A stretch of 5,778 nucleotides of DNA from an uncultured Eubacteriales bacterium (GTDB lineage Bacteria > Bacillota > Clostridia > Oscillospirales > Acutalibacteraceae): NCBI GenBank assembly GCA_900321595.1, contig ONWP01000038.1, positions 1 to 5,778 of the forward strand, given 5' to 3'. The number at the start of each line of letters is the position of its first letter. Within the stretch, counting starts at the first letter, position 1. Made by a program: the position numbers and the translations under genes. Of the stretch, positions 1 to 5,565 are shown in pieces. The notes beneath the pieces are model-generated. The model did not search any database, was not told the DNA's origin, and was given only the letters and a program-made list of their open reading frames with translations.

Positions 1-122
1 CCGAAGTCTCGTCTGAACCGGCGCTCGACTTTATGCTCGGCGACGTGGACGGCAACGGCAGGATCACCGCGGGCGACGCCAGACGGATCCTGCGTGTGAG
101 CGCGCGGCTGGAGTCGTTCTGA
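1..122 (+). CDS. C-terminal end of a dockerin-containing protein (5' partial)
   Basis: Only the last 39 codons are in the window; the reading frame is open from the left edge and stops at TGA 120-122. The residues GDVDGNGRITAGD form a dockerin type I calcium-binding loop with Asp, Asp, Asn and Asp at loop positions 1, 3, 5 and 12. It is followed by a helix (ARRILRVSARLE) typical of the second half of a dockerin repeat. The preceding stretch EVSSEPALDFML matches the usual linker between two dockerin half-repeats, so the first half is probably just outside the window. Dockerins mostly sit on extracellular proteins and bind cohesin modules on scaffoldins or on the cell surface. The catalytic or binding part of the protein is not visible, so its function cannot be stated. 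A strong terminator follows about 57 nt downstream, separating it from the next operon. Confidence 0.85.
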   Translation, partial: EVSSEPALDFMLGDVDGNGRITAGDARRILRVSARLESF

Positions 123-178
123 CGCGGTCGTATCTGCCGGTTCTCAATAAGCTCTGAAGCAGAATAATGAACGCGCCT

Positions 179-213
179 GCGCGGACCGGCATCAACCACC
201 GGTCCGCGCTTTT
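179..213 (+). terminator. Rho-independent terminator of the dockerin gene
   Basis: A perfect 11-bp GC-rich stem (arms 179-189 and 199-209, GCGCGGACCGG and its complement) closes a 9-nt loop and is followed directly by TTTT at 210-213. The U-tract is short, but the stem is very stable. Its place between the dockerin stop codon and the next promoter fits termination of the upstream transcript. Confidence 0.85.
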
Positions 214-244
214 CGGCTTCGCGCGATCGCGTCTCCACAAAACA

Positions 245-272
245 TTGACAAACCACGGAAAAGGGGTATAAT
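245..272 (+). promoter_or_regulatory. SigA-type promoter of the D-Asp operon
   Basis: The -35 box TTGACA (245-250) and the -10 box TATAAT (267-272) both match the consensus exactly, with a 16-bp spacer. The predicted transcription start is near 279, leaving a leader of about 38 nt before the chosen start codon at 317. That is too short for a riboswitch. No other convincing promoter was seen within the four downstream genes. Confidence 0.88.
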
Positions 273-298
273 TACTTTGTATGTAAAAAAATACCTTT
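260..298. promoter_or_regulatory. Candidate operator: 39-bp dyad over the -10 box and start site
   Basis: Nested inverted repeats share one axis at base 279: AAAGG (260-264) pairs with CCTTT (294-298), and TTAC (272-275) pairs with GTAA (283-286). The layout is AAAGG-N7-TTAC-N7-GTAA-N7-CCTTT. Counting all 19 base pairs across the axis, 12 are symmetric. The dyad covers the -10 box and the predicted transcription start. Only its right half would be transcribed, so it cannot act as an RNA hairpin, and a dimeric (possibly tetrameric) repressor site is the natural reading. No regulator gene is in the window, so the binding protein is unknown. Confidence 0.45.
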
Positions 299-303
299 AT
301 GAC

Positions 304-307
304 GGAG
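304..307 (+). promoter_or_regulatory. Ribosome binding site that decides the ligase start
   Basis: GGAG at 304-307 lies 9 nt before ATG 317, which is good spacing. It is only 3 nt before ATG 311 and lies downstream of ATG 299. No Shine-Dalgarno-like sequence precedes ATG 299, where the leader is AT-rich (TAAAAAAATACCTTT). The start at 317 is therefore preferred over the longest reading from 299. Confidence 0.65.
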
Positions 308-316
308 ATCATGGAT

Positions 317-1570
317 ATGGAATTCAAAGAGACCGGCTTCATGCCGGTGATCATGGGCGCGGATATTACGGCCTACAGCCTGGCCAGAAGCTTTCACGAG
401 GCGTACGGCATCAAGTCGTTGGTCATCAGCCAGCGGCGGGCGCGCATCATCTCGGAGTCGAAGATCATCGAGAACCGCATCATTCCCGGCACCGACGACG
501 TGGAATATCTCGTGAAGAAGCTCACCGAGATCGGCAAGGAGTTCGAGGGGAAGAAAAAGCTGATCCTCATGGGCTGCGGCGATTTCTACGTGCGCAATTT
601 CGTCAACAACAAGGACCGGCTGAGCCGGTACTTCATCATCCCCTACGTGGACCGGGAGATCATGGACCGCATCGTCCTCAAGGACAAGTTCTACGAGATC
701 TGCGACGAGCTGCACATCGACCACCCGAAGACCTTCGTCTACGAGTGCGGGAAGGAGAACGACCTGACCTTCGACTTCGACTATCCCGTCATCGCGAAGA
801 CCGCCAACTCCGCGCTCTACCACTACGCCGAGTTCCCGAACAAGAAAAAGGTCTATAAATTCTACGACGAGGCGTCGCTGAAAAAGATGCTCGCTGATCT
901 GGAGAAGTCCAGCTACGACTACAAGTTCCTCATTCAGGACTGCATCCCCGGCGACGACGAGTACATGCGCGTGCTGACCTGCTACTCCGACCGCAACGGC
1001 AAGGTGAAATTCGCGTCTCTGGGCCACAGCCTGCTCGAGGACCACACCCCCAGCGCCATCGGCAACCCGGTGTGCATCATCAATGAGACCGATCCCGCGA
1101 TCGTCGAGCCCATCGTCGCGGCCGCCACGCGGTTCCTGGAGGCCGTCGGCTACACGGGCTTTTCCAACTTCGACATCAAGTACGACTACCGCAACGGGAC
1201 GTACAATTTCTTTGAGATCAACGTGCGTTTGGGGCGCAGCAACTACTACGTGACCGGCTCCGGCTTCAACACGGTCAAATGGATCGTGGACGACCTGATC
1301 TATGAAAAGGATCTGGAGTACACCGTCGCCGACCGGGAGAACCTGTTCACCGTCGTGCCGAAGGGCATCATCATGCGCTACGTGAAGGATCCGAAAAACC
1401 GCGCGGACGTCAAGCGCCTGTACCGGGAGGGAAAGGTCAGCTATCCGCTGGACTACAAGTGCGATATGAGCCCGAAGCGCCGTTTCTACGTCTACGCGAG
1501 CCTGATGAACCAGTACCGCAAGTACCACGAGGTGGAGCAGCAGGAGAAGGCGGCCGGTCATGCCGGATAA
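317..1570 (+). CDS. asl: D-aspartate ligase-type ATP-grasp enzyme (peptidoglycan crossbridge)
   Basis: This 417-residue protein closely resembles Enterococcus faecium D-aspartate ligase Asl(fm) as I recall it, over nearly its whole length. That enzyme uses ATP to activate the beta-carboxyl of D-Asp and joins it to the side-chain amine of L-Lys in UDP-MurNAc-pentapeptide, in the cytoplasm. Shared blocks are FMPVIMGADITAYSLARSF near residues 8-26, the ATP-grasp lysine segment PVIAKTANS (157-165), IQDCIPGDD (206-214), LGHSLLEDHTPSAIGN (235-250), NFDIKYD (284-290), and the metal-binding FFEINVRLGRSNYYVT (298-313) with Glu300 and Asn302. There is no signal peptide or membrane segment. The next gene, a racemase, overlaps its 3' end by 11 nt and would supply D-Asp. 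Starts at 299 or 311 are possible but have worse ribosome binding sites. Family assignment is firm; D-Asp specificity is inferred from similarity plus context. Confidence 0.88.
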   Translation: MEFKETGFMPVIMGADITAYSLARSFHEAYGIKSLVISQRRARIISESKIIENRIIPGTDDVEYLVKKLTEIGKEFEGKKKLILMGCGDFYVRNFVNNKDRLSRYFIIPYVDREIMDRIVLKDKFYEICDELHIDHPKTFVYECGKENDLTFDFDYPVIAKTANSALYHYAEFPNKKKVYKFYDEASLKKMLADLEKSSYDYKFLIQDCIPGDDEYMRVLTCYSDRNGKVKFASLGHSLLEDHTPSAIGNPVCIINETDPAIVEPIVAAATRFLEAVGYTGFSNFDIKYDYRNGTYNFFEINVRLGRSNYYVTGSGFNTVKWIVDDLIYEKDLEYTVADRENLFTVVPKGIIMRYVKDPKNRADVKRLYREGKVSYPLDYKCDMSPKRRFYVYASLMNQYRKYHEVEQQEKAAGHAG

Positions 1571-2288
1571 CGTCAGAACGCTGGGTGTGCTGGGCGGTCT
1601 GGGACCGATGGCCACCGTCTACTTTATGGAGATGGTCACGCGCCTGACGCGCGCCGACGCGGATCAGCAGCACATCCCCATGATCGTCATCAGCGACCCG
1701 ACGACGCCGGACCGCACCGCGTTCATCCTGGGGAAGTCCGACGCGGATCCGCTGCCGCGCATGATCGAAAACGCGAAGCGGCTGGAGACCGCCGGCGCCG
1801 AGCTGCTTGTCATGCCCTGCAACACGGCGCACTACTTTTACGACGCCATCTGCGCCGCGGTGAGCGTGCCCATGCTCAACATCATCCGGGAGACCGTCGG
1901 CTACGCGAAGAAACGCGTCCCGGGCCTGACGAAGCTGGGGATCCTCGCCACGGAGGGCACGCTGAAGGCCGGCTCCTACCAGCAGGCCTGCCGGGACGCC
2001 GGGATCGAGGGCGTGGAGCCCGGCAGCCGCGACCGGCGGCTGCTGATGCGGATCATCTACGACCAGGTCAAGGCCGGCAAGCCGGTGGACAGCGACTGCT
2101 TCATGGATCTGGTGGACCGGATGCGCGCGAAGGGCTGTCAGGCCGTCGTGCTGGGCTGCACCGAGCTGTCGGTGATCGGCAGAGACCTGCGTCTGGGGCC
2201 GGAGGACGGCGTGGTGGACTCCATGGAGGTGCTGGCCGTCCGGGCGATCGAGGCCTGCGGCCGCAGCGCGATCGTCAATGAGGAATAA
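1560..2288 (+). CDS. racD: Aspartate racemase (Asp/Glu racemase family)
   Basis: This 242-residue, cofactor-independent racemase would interconvert L- and D-aspartate in the cytoplasm by a two-base thiol mechanism. The N-terminal GVLGGLGPMAT (residues 9-19) is the family signature. Both catalytic cysteines are present: Cys87 in MPCNTAH and Cys200 in LGCTELS, each in its expected half of the pseudo-symmetric fold. A true racemase is therefore expected rather than a one-cysteine relative. Length is normal for the family. The start ATG lies inside the 3' end of the ligase gene, with a purine-rich AGGAGAAGG (1542-1550) upstream, so translation is probably coupled. Beside a D-Asp ligase, its job is most simply supply of D-Asp. 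Glutamate racemase (MurI) is less likely: the GGLGPMAT and MPCNTAHYF forms are those of aspartate racemases. Confidence 0.9.
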   Translation: MPDNVRTLGVLGGLGPMATVYFMEMVTRLTRADADQQHIPMIVISDPTTPDRTAFILGKSDADPLPRMIENAKRLETAGAELLVMPCNTAHYFYDAICAAVSVPMLNIIRETVGYAKKRVPGLTKLGILATEGTLKAGSYQQACRDAGIEGVEPGSRDRRLLMRIIYDQVKAGKPVDSDCFMDLVDRMRAKGCQAVVLGCTELSVIGRDLRLGPEDGVVDSMEVLAVRAIEACGRSAIVNEE

Positions 2289-2310
2289 ATAACGGATAAG
2301 GAAACACGAT

Positions 2311-4167
2311 ATGTGCGGATTTGTAGGTTTTTTCAATAACGCGCCGGACGTGGACGCCAACAGCGCCGTCGTCAAGGCGATGGCCGACCGCATCGTCCAC
2401 CGCGGCCCCGATCAGGGGGATATTTACGTGGACGATCAGGTGTCGCTGGGGTTCCGGCGGCTGTCCATCATCGACCTGGAGGGCGGTTCCCAGCCCATTT
2501 TCAACGAGGACGGGAGCGTCGTGCTGGTCTTCAACGGCGAGATCTATAACTATCAGTCCCTGCGCGAGGAGCTGATCGCGAAGGGGCACACGTTCCGGAC
2601 GCACACCGACTCCGAGGTGCTGATCCACGGCTACGAGGAGTACGGGAAGGAGCTGCTGCCGCGTCTGCGCGGCATGTTCGCCTTCGTCATCTGGGACAAG
2701 AAGACCGGCACGCTTTACGGCGCGCGGGATATCTTCGGCATCAAGCCCTTTTTCTATTACAACAAGGACGGCCGTTTCCTCTTCGCCAGCGAGATCAAGG
2801 CGTTTCTGGCGCATCCGGATTTCGAGAAGGAATTCAATGAGGAGCGTCTGCCGGAATACCTGTGCTTTGAGTACCTGCCCTGCAATGAGACGCTGTTCAA
2901 AAACGTGTACAAGCTCTCGCCCGGGAGCTGGTTCGAGTACCGGGACGGCAAATTCGAGACCGGGCGCTATTTCACGATGCGATACGACATCGACGAGACG
3001 AAGAGCATGGCCGAGTGGCAGGACATGATCGGCAAGACCTTCCGCGACAGCTGCGCCGTGCACTCCATCGCGGACGTGGAGGTCGGCGGCTTTCTGTCGA
3101 GCGGCGTGGACTCCAGCTACGCGGTCAAGGAGATGAGCATGCGCAACAGCGTGCGCACCTTCAGCGTCGGCTACGCCGAGGAGAAGTACAGCGAGCTGAA
3201 GTACGCGCAGGATTTCGCGAAGACCATCGGCGTGGAGAACTACGCCAAGAAGATCACCGCGGAGGAGTTCTTCGACGCGACGCCGCGCGTGCAGTACTAT
3301 ATGGACGAGCCGCTGCCCAACCCCAGCGCCGTGAGCCTCTACTTCCTGACAAAGCTCGCCAGCGAACAGGTGAAGGTCGTGCTCTCCGGCGAGGGCGCGG
3401 ACGAGCTTTTCGGCGGCTATTACTATTATCAGGATCCGCTGTATTTTGAAAGGTATCAGAAGCTGCCGCAGGGACTGCGCCGGGCGCTGGCGAAGGCCGC
3501 TGTGAAGCTGCCCCGGTTCCACGGCAGACGGTTCCTGATCCGCGGCGCCGAGACCGTCGAGGGCAACTACGTGCGCAATAACTACGTCTTCTCCTGGGAC
3601 GAGCGGGACAGGCTGCTGGCAAAGGGCTGTCACGCGCCGAACCCCGCGACCTTCACCGCGCCGTATTTCGCGCGGGCGAAGGATCTCGACGAGGTGACGA
3701 AGATGCAGTACGTCGATATGCAGACGTGGCTCGTGCAGGATATCCTCGTCAAGGCCGACCGCATGTCCATGGCCAATTCGCTGGAGCTGCGCGTGCCGTT
3801 CCTGGACAAGGAGATGCTGAAGCTGGCGCTGTCCATTCCGACCCGGTACCGGGTCAGCAAGGAGGAGACGAAGCTGGCGCTGCGCGGCGCCGCGCTCAAA
3901 TGCGTGCCGGAGAAGGTGGCCTCAATGCCGAAGACCGGCTTCCTCACGCCCCTGAACGACTGGCTGTGCCGCGACGAATTCTACACGCGCGTAAAGGACG
4001 CCTTCAACGGGGAGACGGCGCGGAGATTCTTCAACCTCGACTACATCAACCGGCTGTTGGACGACCACAAGGAGGGCCGGCAGAAGAATATGAAGCGGAT
4101 CTGGAGCGTTTACTGCTTCATCCTGTGGTACGATATCTATTTCACGCGCGACGGCGTCGTCGCCTGA
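2311..4167 (+). CDS. asnB: Glutamine-hydrolysing asparagine synthase / crossbridge amidotransferase
   Basis: This 618-residue protein has the two domains of class II asparagine synthases. The N-terminal glutaminase starts with nucleophile Cys2 (MCGFVGF) and carries HRGPD (30-34), RLSIID (50-55), NGEIYNY (75-81) and TDSE (99-102) for glutamine binding. The C-terminal synthetase has the PP-loop FLSSGVDSS (261-269) and SGEGADELFGGY (359-370), which bind ATP and aspartate. AAGGA (2298-2302) is an ideal ribosome binding site 8 nt before the ATG. The family makes L-Asn from L-Asp, but relatives of this length also amidate peptidoglycan: AsnH of Lactococcus lactis amidates the D-Asp crossbridge, and AsnB of Bacillus subtilis and AsnB1 of Lactobacillus plantarum amidate meso-diaminopimelate. 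Placed after a D-Asp ligase and a racemase, amidation of crossbridge D-Asp to D-isoasparagine is the favoured role. Plain L-Asn synthesis remains possible. Confidence 0.92.
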   Translation: MCGFVGFFNNAPDVDANSAVVKAMADRIVHRGPDQGDIYVDDQVSLGFRRLSIIDLEGGSQPIFNEDGSVVLVFNGEIYNYQSLREELIAKGHTFRTHTDSEVLIHGYEEYGKELLPRLRGMFAFVIWDKKTGTLYGARDIFGIKPFFYYNKDGRFLFASEIKAFLAHPDFEKEFNEERLPEYLCFEYLPCNETLFKNVYKLSPGSWFEYRDGKFETGRYFTMRYDIDETKSMAEWQDMIGKTFRDSCAVHSIADVEVGGFLSSGVDSSYAVKEMSMRNSVRTFSVGYAEEKYSELKYAQDFAKTIGVENYAKKITAEEFFDATPRVQYYMDEPLPNPSAVSLYFLTKLASEQVKVVLSGEGADELFGGYYYYQDPLYFERYQKLPQGLRRALAKAAVKLPRFHGRRFLIRGAETVEGNYVRNNYVFSWDERDRLLAKGCHAPNPATFTAPYFARAKDLDEVTKMQYVDMQTWLVQDILVKADRMSMANSLELRVPFLDKEMLKLALSIPTRYRVSKEETKLALRGAALKCVPEKVASMPKTGFLTPLNDWLCRDEFYTRVKDAFNGETARRFFNLDYINRLLDDHKEGRQKNMKRIWSVYCFILWYDIYFTRDGVVA

Positions 4168-4182
4168 GAGGAGCTACGCGAT

Positions 4183-5373
4183 ATGAATGATTTTCGCCCC
4201 GTCCTGCGGTTTGTCGCCATGAGCGACGTGCACGTCAAGCCGGAGAAGGATTGCCCCGAGCTGGAGCGGCTCGACAAGGCCATGAAGTACGCCTACGCCT
4301 ACGCGGACAGTCAGCCCTACGACCGGCTGGACGCGGTCTACATCGTCGGCGATTTCGCCAACGCCGGTCAGATCGCCGAGATGGAGAATTTCAAGGAGGT
4401 TCTGTACAAGAATCTGCGGGTCTGCACGCAGGCGGTGCCCAGCGTCGCCAGCCACGAGTTCCGCGTCGGCGAGCAGCAGGCCAAACAGCAGCTGCGCGAC
4501 CTCTTCGGCGTGGAGCCGGAGGATCACCGCGTCATCAACGGCTTCCACTTCATCAGCGTGTCCTCGACCAACGGCTGCAATTTCGAGGAGCCGCAGCTTT
4601 CCTTTGCCCGCAAAGCGCTGGCCGAGGCCGCCGCGGACGATCCGCGCAGACCGATCTTTTTCTTCCAGCATCCGCACATCTCGGACACCGTCTACGGCTC
4701 CATCAACTGGGGCGACGACGCGCTGTATCCCGTGCTGATGAACTATCCGCAGGTGATCGACTTCTCCGGCCATTCCCACGCGCCGGTCAACGATCCGCGC
4801 AGCGTCCATCAGCGTTATTTCACCAGCCACGGCTGCGGTTCCTTGAGCTACTTCGAGCTGGATGAATTCGACAAATACTACGGCACGGTCCCGCCGGACT
4901 GCGACGCGTGCGCCCAGTTCCTGATCGTGGAGGCCGACGAAGCCGGCCGCGTGCGGATCCTGCCCTTCGACGTGCTCACGGGACAGTTTTTCCCCTGCGA
5001 GCGAGAGATCGAAGCACCCTGGGAGCCGGAGCGCTTCATCTATACCGACCGCAGAGCGCTGGACGCGCCGAAGCCGTACTTCCCGGCGGACGCCCGCGTC
5101 ACGGCGCTGCGGGGGGAGAACGGTCTGACGGTGACCTTCACGCAGGCGAAGGAGGACCGCGACGGCGTGGACTACTACATCGTCCGGCTGCGTGACGAGC
5201 GCGGCGTGATCGTCCGGCAGATGAGCCTGTGGTCCGGGTACTACCTGTTCACCGCGCCGGAAACGCTGAAGCTCGAGATCCCAGACCTGCCCGCCGGCCG
5301 TTACGACGGCGCCGTCACGCCCGTGGGATTCTGGGACAACGCGGGCGAACCGCTGCGGTTCACCGTCGAATGA
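4183..5373 (+). CDS. Cytosolic metallophosphoesterase with C-terminal Fn3-like domain, role unknown
   Basis: This 396-residue protein has a calcineurin-like phosphoesterase domain at about 8-260. Visible motifs are DVH (Asp15, His17), GDFAN (Asp57, Asn60), QHPH (His163, His165) and GHSH (His197, His199), giving most ligands of a two-metal centre. The usual GNHE motif reads ASHE (89-92), so the conserved metal-binding Asn is Ser90. Residues from about 300 to 396 look like one beta-sandwich, probably fibronectin type III-like (VTALRGENGLTVTFTQA then YYIVRLRD). The N-terminus begins at the first core strand with no signal peptide or membrane segment, so the protein should be cytosolic, although Fn3-bearing relatives are often secreted. 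The ribosome binding site GAGAGGAG (4166-4173) overlaps the asnB stop, which is 15 nt upstream, so it belongs to the operon. Substrate is unknown; a precursor phosphate, a nucleotide or a lipid diphosphate are guesses. Confidence 0.82.
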   Translation: MNDFRPVLRFVAMSDVHVKPEKDCPELERLDKAMKYAYAYADSQPYDRLDAVYIVGDFANAGQIAEMENFKEVLYKNLRVCTQAVPSVASHEFRVGEQQAKQQLRDLFGVEPEDHRVINGFHFISVSSTNGCNFEEPQLSFARKALAEAAADDPRRPIFFFQHPHISDTVYGSINWGDDALYPVLMNYPQVIDFSGHSHAPVNDPRSVHQRYFTSHGCGSLSYFELDEFDKYYGTVPPDCDACAQFLIVEADEAGRVRILPFDVLTGQFFPCEREIEAPWEPERFIYTDRRALDAPKPYFPADARVTALRGENGLTVTFTQAKEDRDGVDYYIVRLRDERGVIVRQMSLWSGYYLFTAPETLKLEIPDLPAGRYDGAVTPVGFWDNAGEPLRFTVE

Positions 5374-5390
5374 GTTTTCCTGAATATAGC

Positions 5391-5416
5391 AAAAAGCCGG
5401 GCGACCGGCTTTTTTT
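5391..5416 (+). terminator. Rho-independent terminator of the four-gene operon
   Basis: The stem AAAAAGCCGG (5391-5400) pairs with CCGGCTTTTT (5405-5414) across the tetraloop GCGA, and a run of seven T (5410-5416) follows. It begins 17 nt after the phosphoesterase stop codon. The A-tract on the left side means it could also work for any transcript arriving on the minus strand, though no such gene is seen. Confidence 0.92.
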
Positions 5417-5435
5417 GTCCGCCGGATCGGCCTTG

Positions 5436-5491
5436 TTGACAGTTTTGTTCTAAAATCAATTGTTAAAAACGGAATAATGATTGACGTTTTG
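5436..5491 (+). repeat. Imperfect direct repeat upstream of and into the second promoter
   Basis: TTGACAGTTTTG (5436-5447) recurs as TTGACGTTTTG (5481-5491), 45 bp downstream and lacking one base. The second copy contains the -35 box of the promoter at 5481-5510. The first copy has no matching -10 box at proper spacing. It could be a duplicated -35 remnant or a pair of protein-binding sites. The repeat is short and chance is a fair explanation. Confidence 0.35.
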
Positions 5492-5510
5492 CGGATATCT
5501 GTGGTATAAT
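5481..5510 (+). promoter_or_regulatory. Extended -10 SigA-type promoter of the secreted-protein gene
   Basis: The -35 box TTGACG (5481-5486) has one mismatch. The -10 box TATAAT (5505-5510) is perfect and is preceded by TGG (5502-5504), an extended -10 element. The spacer is 18 bp. The predicted start near 5517 gives a leader of about 49 nt before the ATG at 5566. Confidence 0.88.
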
Positions 5511-5523
5511 ATACATATCACAG
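5499..5523. promoter_or_regulatory. Candidate operator: 25-bp dyad over the second -10 box and start site
   Basis: CTGTGGTAT (5499-5507) and ATATCACAG (5515-5523) form an inverted repeat matching at 8 of 9 positions around a 7-bp AT-rich centre, with its axis at 5511. It overlaps the -10 box and the predicted start, as expected for a repressor site. Half-sites resemble TGTG/CACA dyads bound by many regulators, but the spacing does not fit a CRP site. The sequence is unlike the dyad over the first operon's promoter, so a different regulator is implied if it is real. Confidence 0.45.
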
Positions 5524-5528
5524 CGCGG

Positions 5529-5540
5529 GCGGACGTCCGC
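5529..5540. repeat. Perfect 12-bp palindrome in the leader
   Basis: GCGGACGTCCGC is a perfect palindrome lying between the predicted transcription start and the ribosome binding site. In RNA it could form only a short 4-bp stem with an ACGU loop, so a DNA-level role or chance is more likely than a structured leader. Confidence 0.35.
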
Positions 5541-5565
5541 GAAGCGATTTTCGGGAGGGATCCGT

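Noticed and set aside
123..178. Possible small gene or RNA after the dockerin stop
   Set aside because: No start codon with a ribosome binding site leads to a meaningful frame and there is no structure besides the terminator; it is read as 3' untranslated sequence.
222..231. Palindrome CGCGATCGCG between the terminator and the promoter
   Set aside because: Short self-complementary GC-rich words are common in such DNA, and it is outside the promoter with no partner copy in the window.
299..316. Longer start of the ligase at ATG 299 (six more residues)
   Set aside because: No ribosome binding site precedes it and it would leave a leader of only about 20 nt, while ATG 317 has GGAG at 9-nt spacing. 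Homologues align from about residue 7 of the shorter form, so nothing is lost.
272..1615. Long minus-strand open frame opposite the ligase gene (447 codons)
   Set aside because: It mirrors a gene with clear family motifs, has a low-complexity Val/Asp/His/Leu/Arg composition typical of antisense frames in GC-rich DNA, and shows no recognisable motif. The similar minus-strand frames at 1437-2393, 2275-3633 and 4174-4830 are rejected for the same reason.
4165..4185. Read-through fusion of asnB and the phosphoesterase
   Set aside because: Both genes are in the same frame with one TGA and five codons between them. However, the second has a strong ribosome binding site and a start at the natural beginning of its fold, and both proteins are full length for their families, so separate translation is the simple explanation.
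5436..5456. Promoter made of TTGACA (5436-5441) and TAAAAT (5451-5456)
   Set aside because: The spacer is only 9 bp, far too short for SigA, and no -10 box lies 16-18 bp downstream of this -35.
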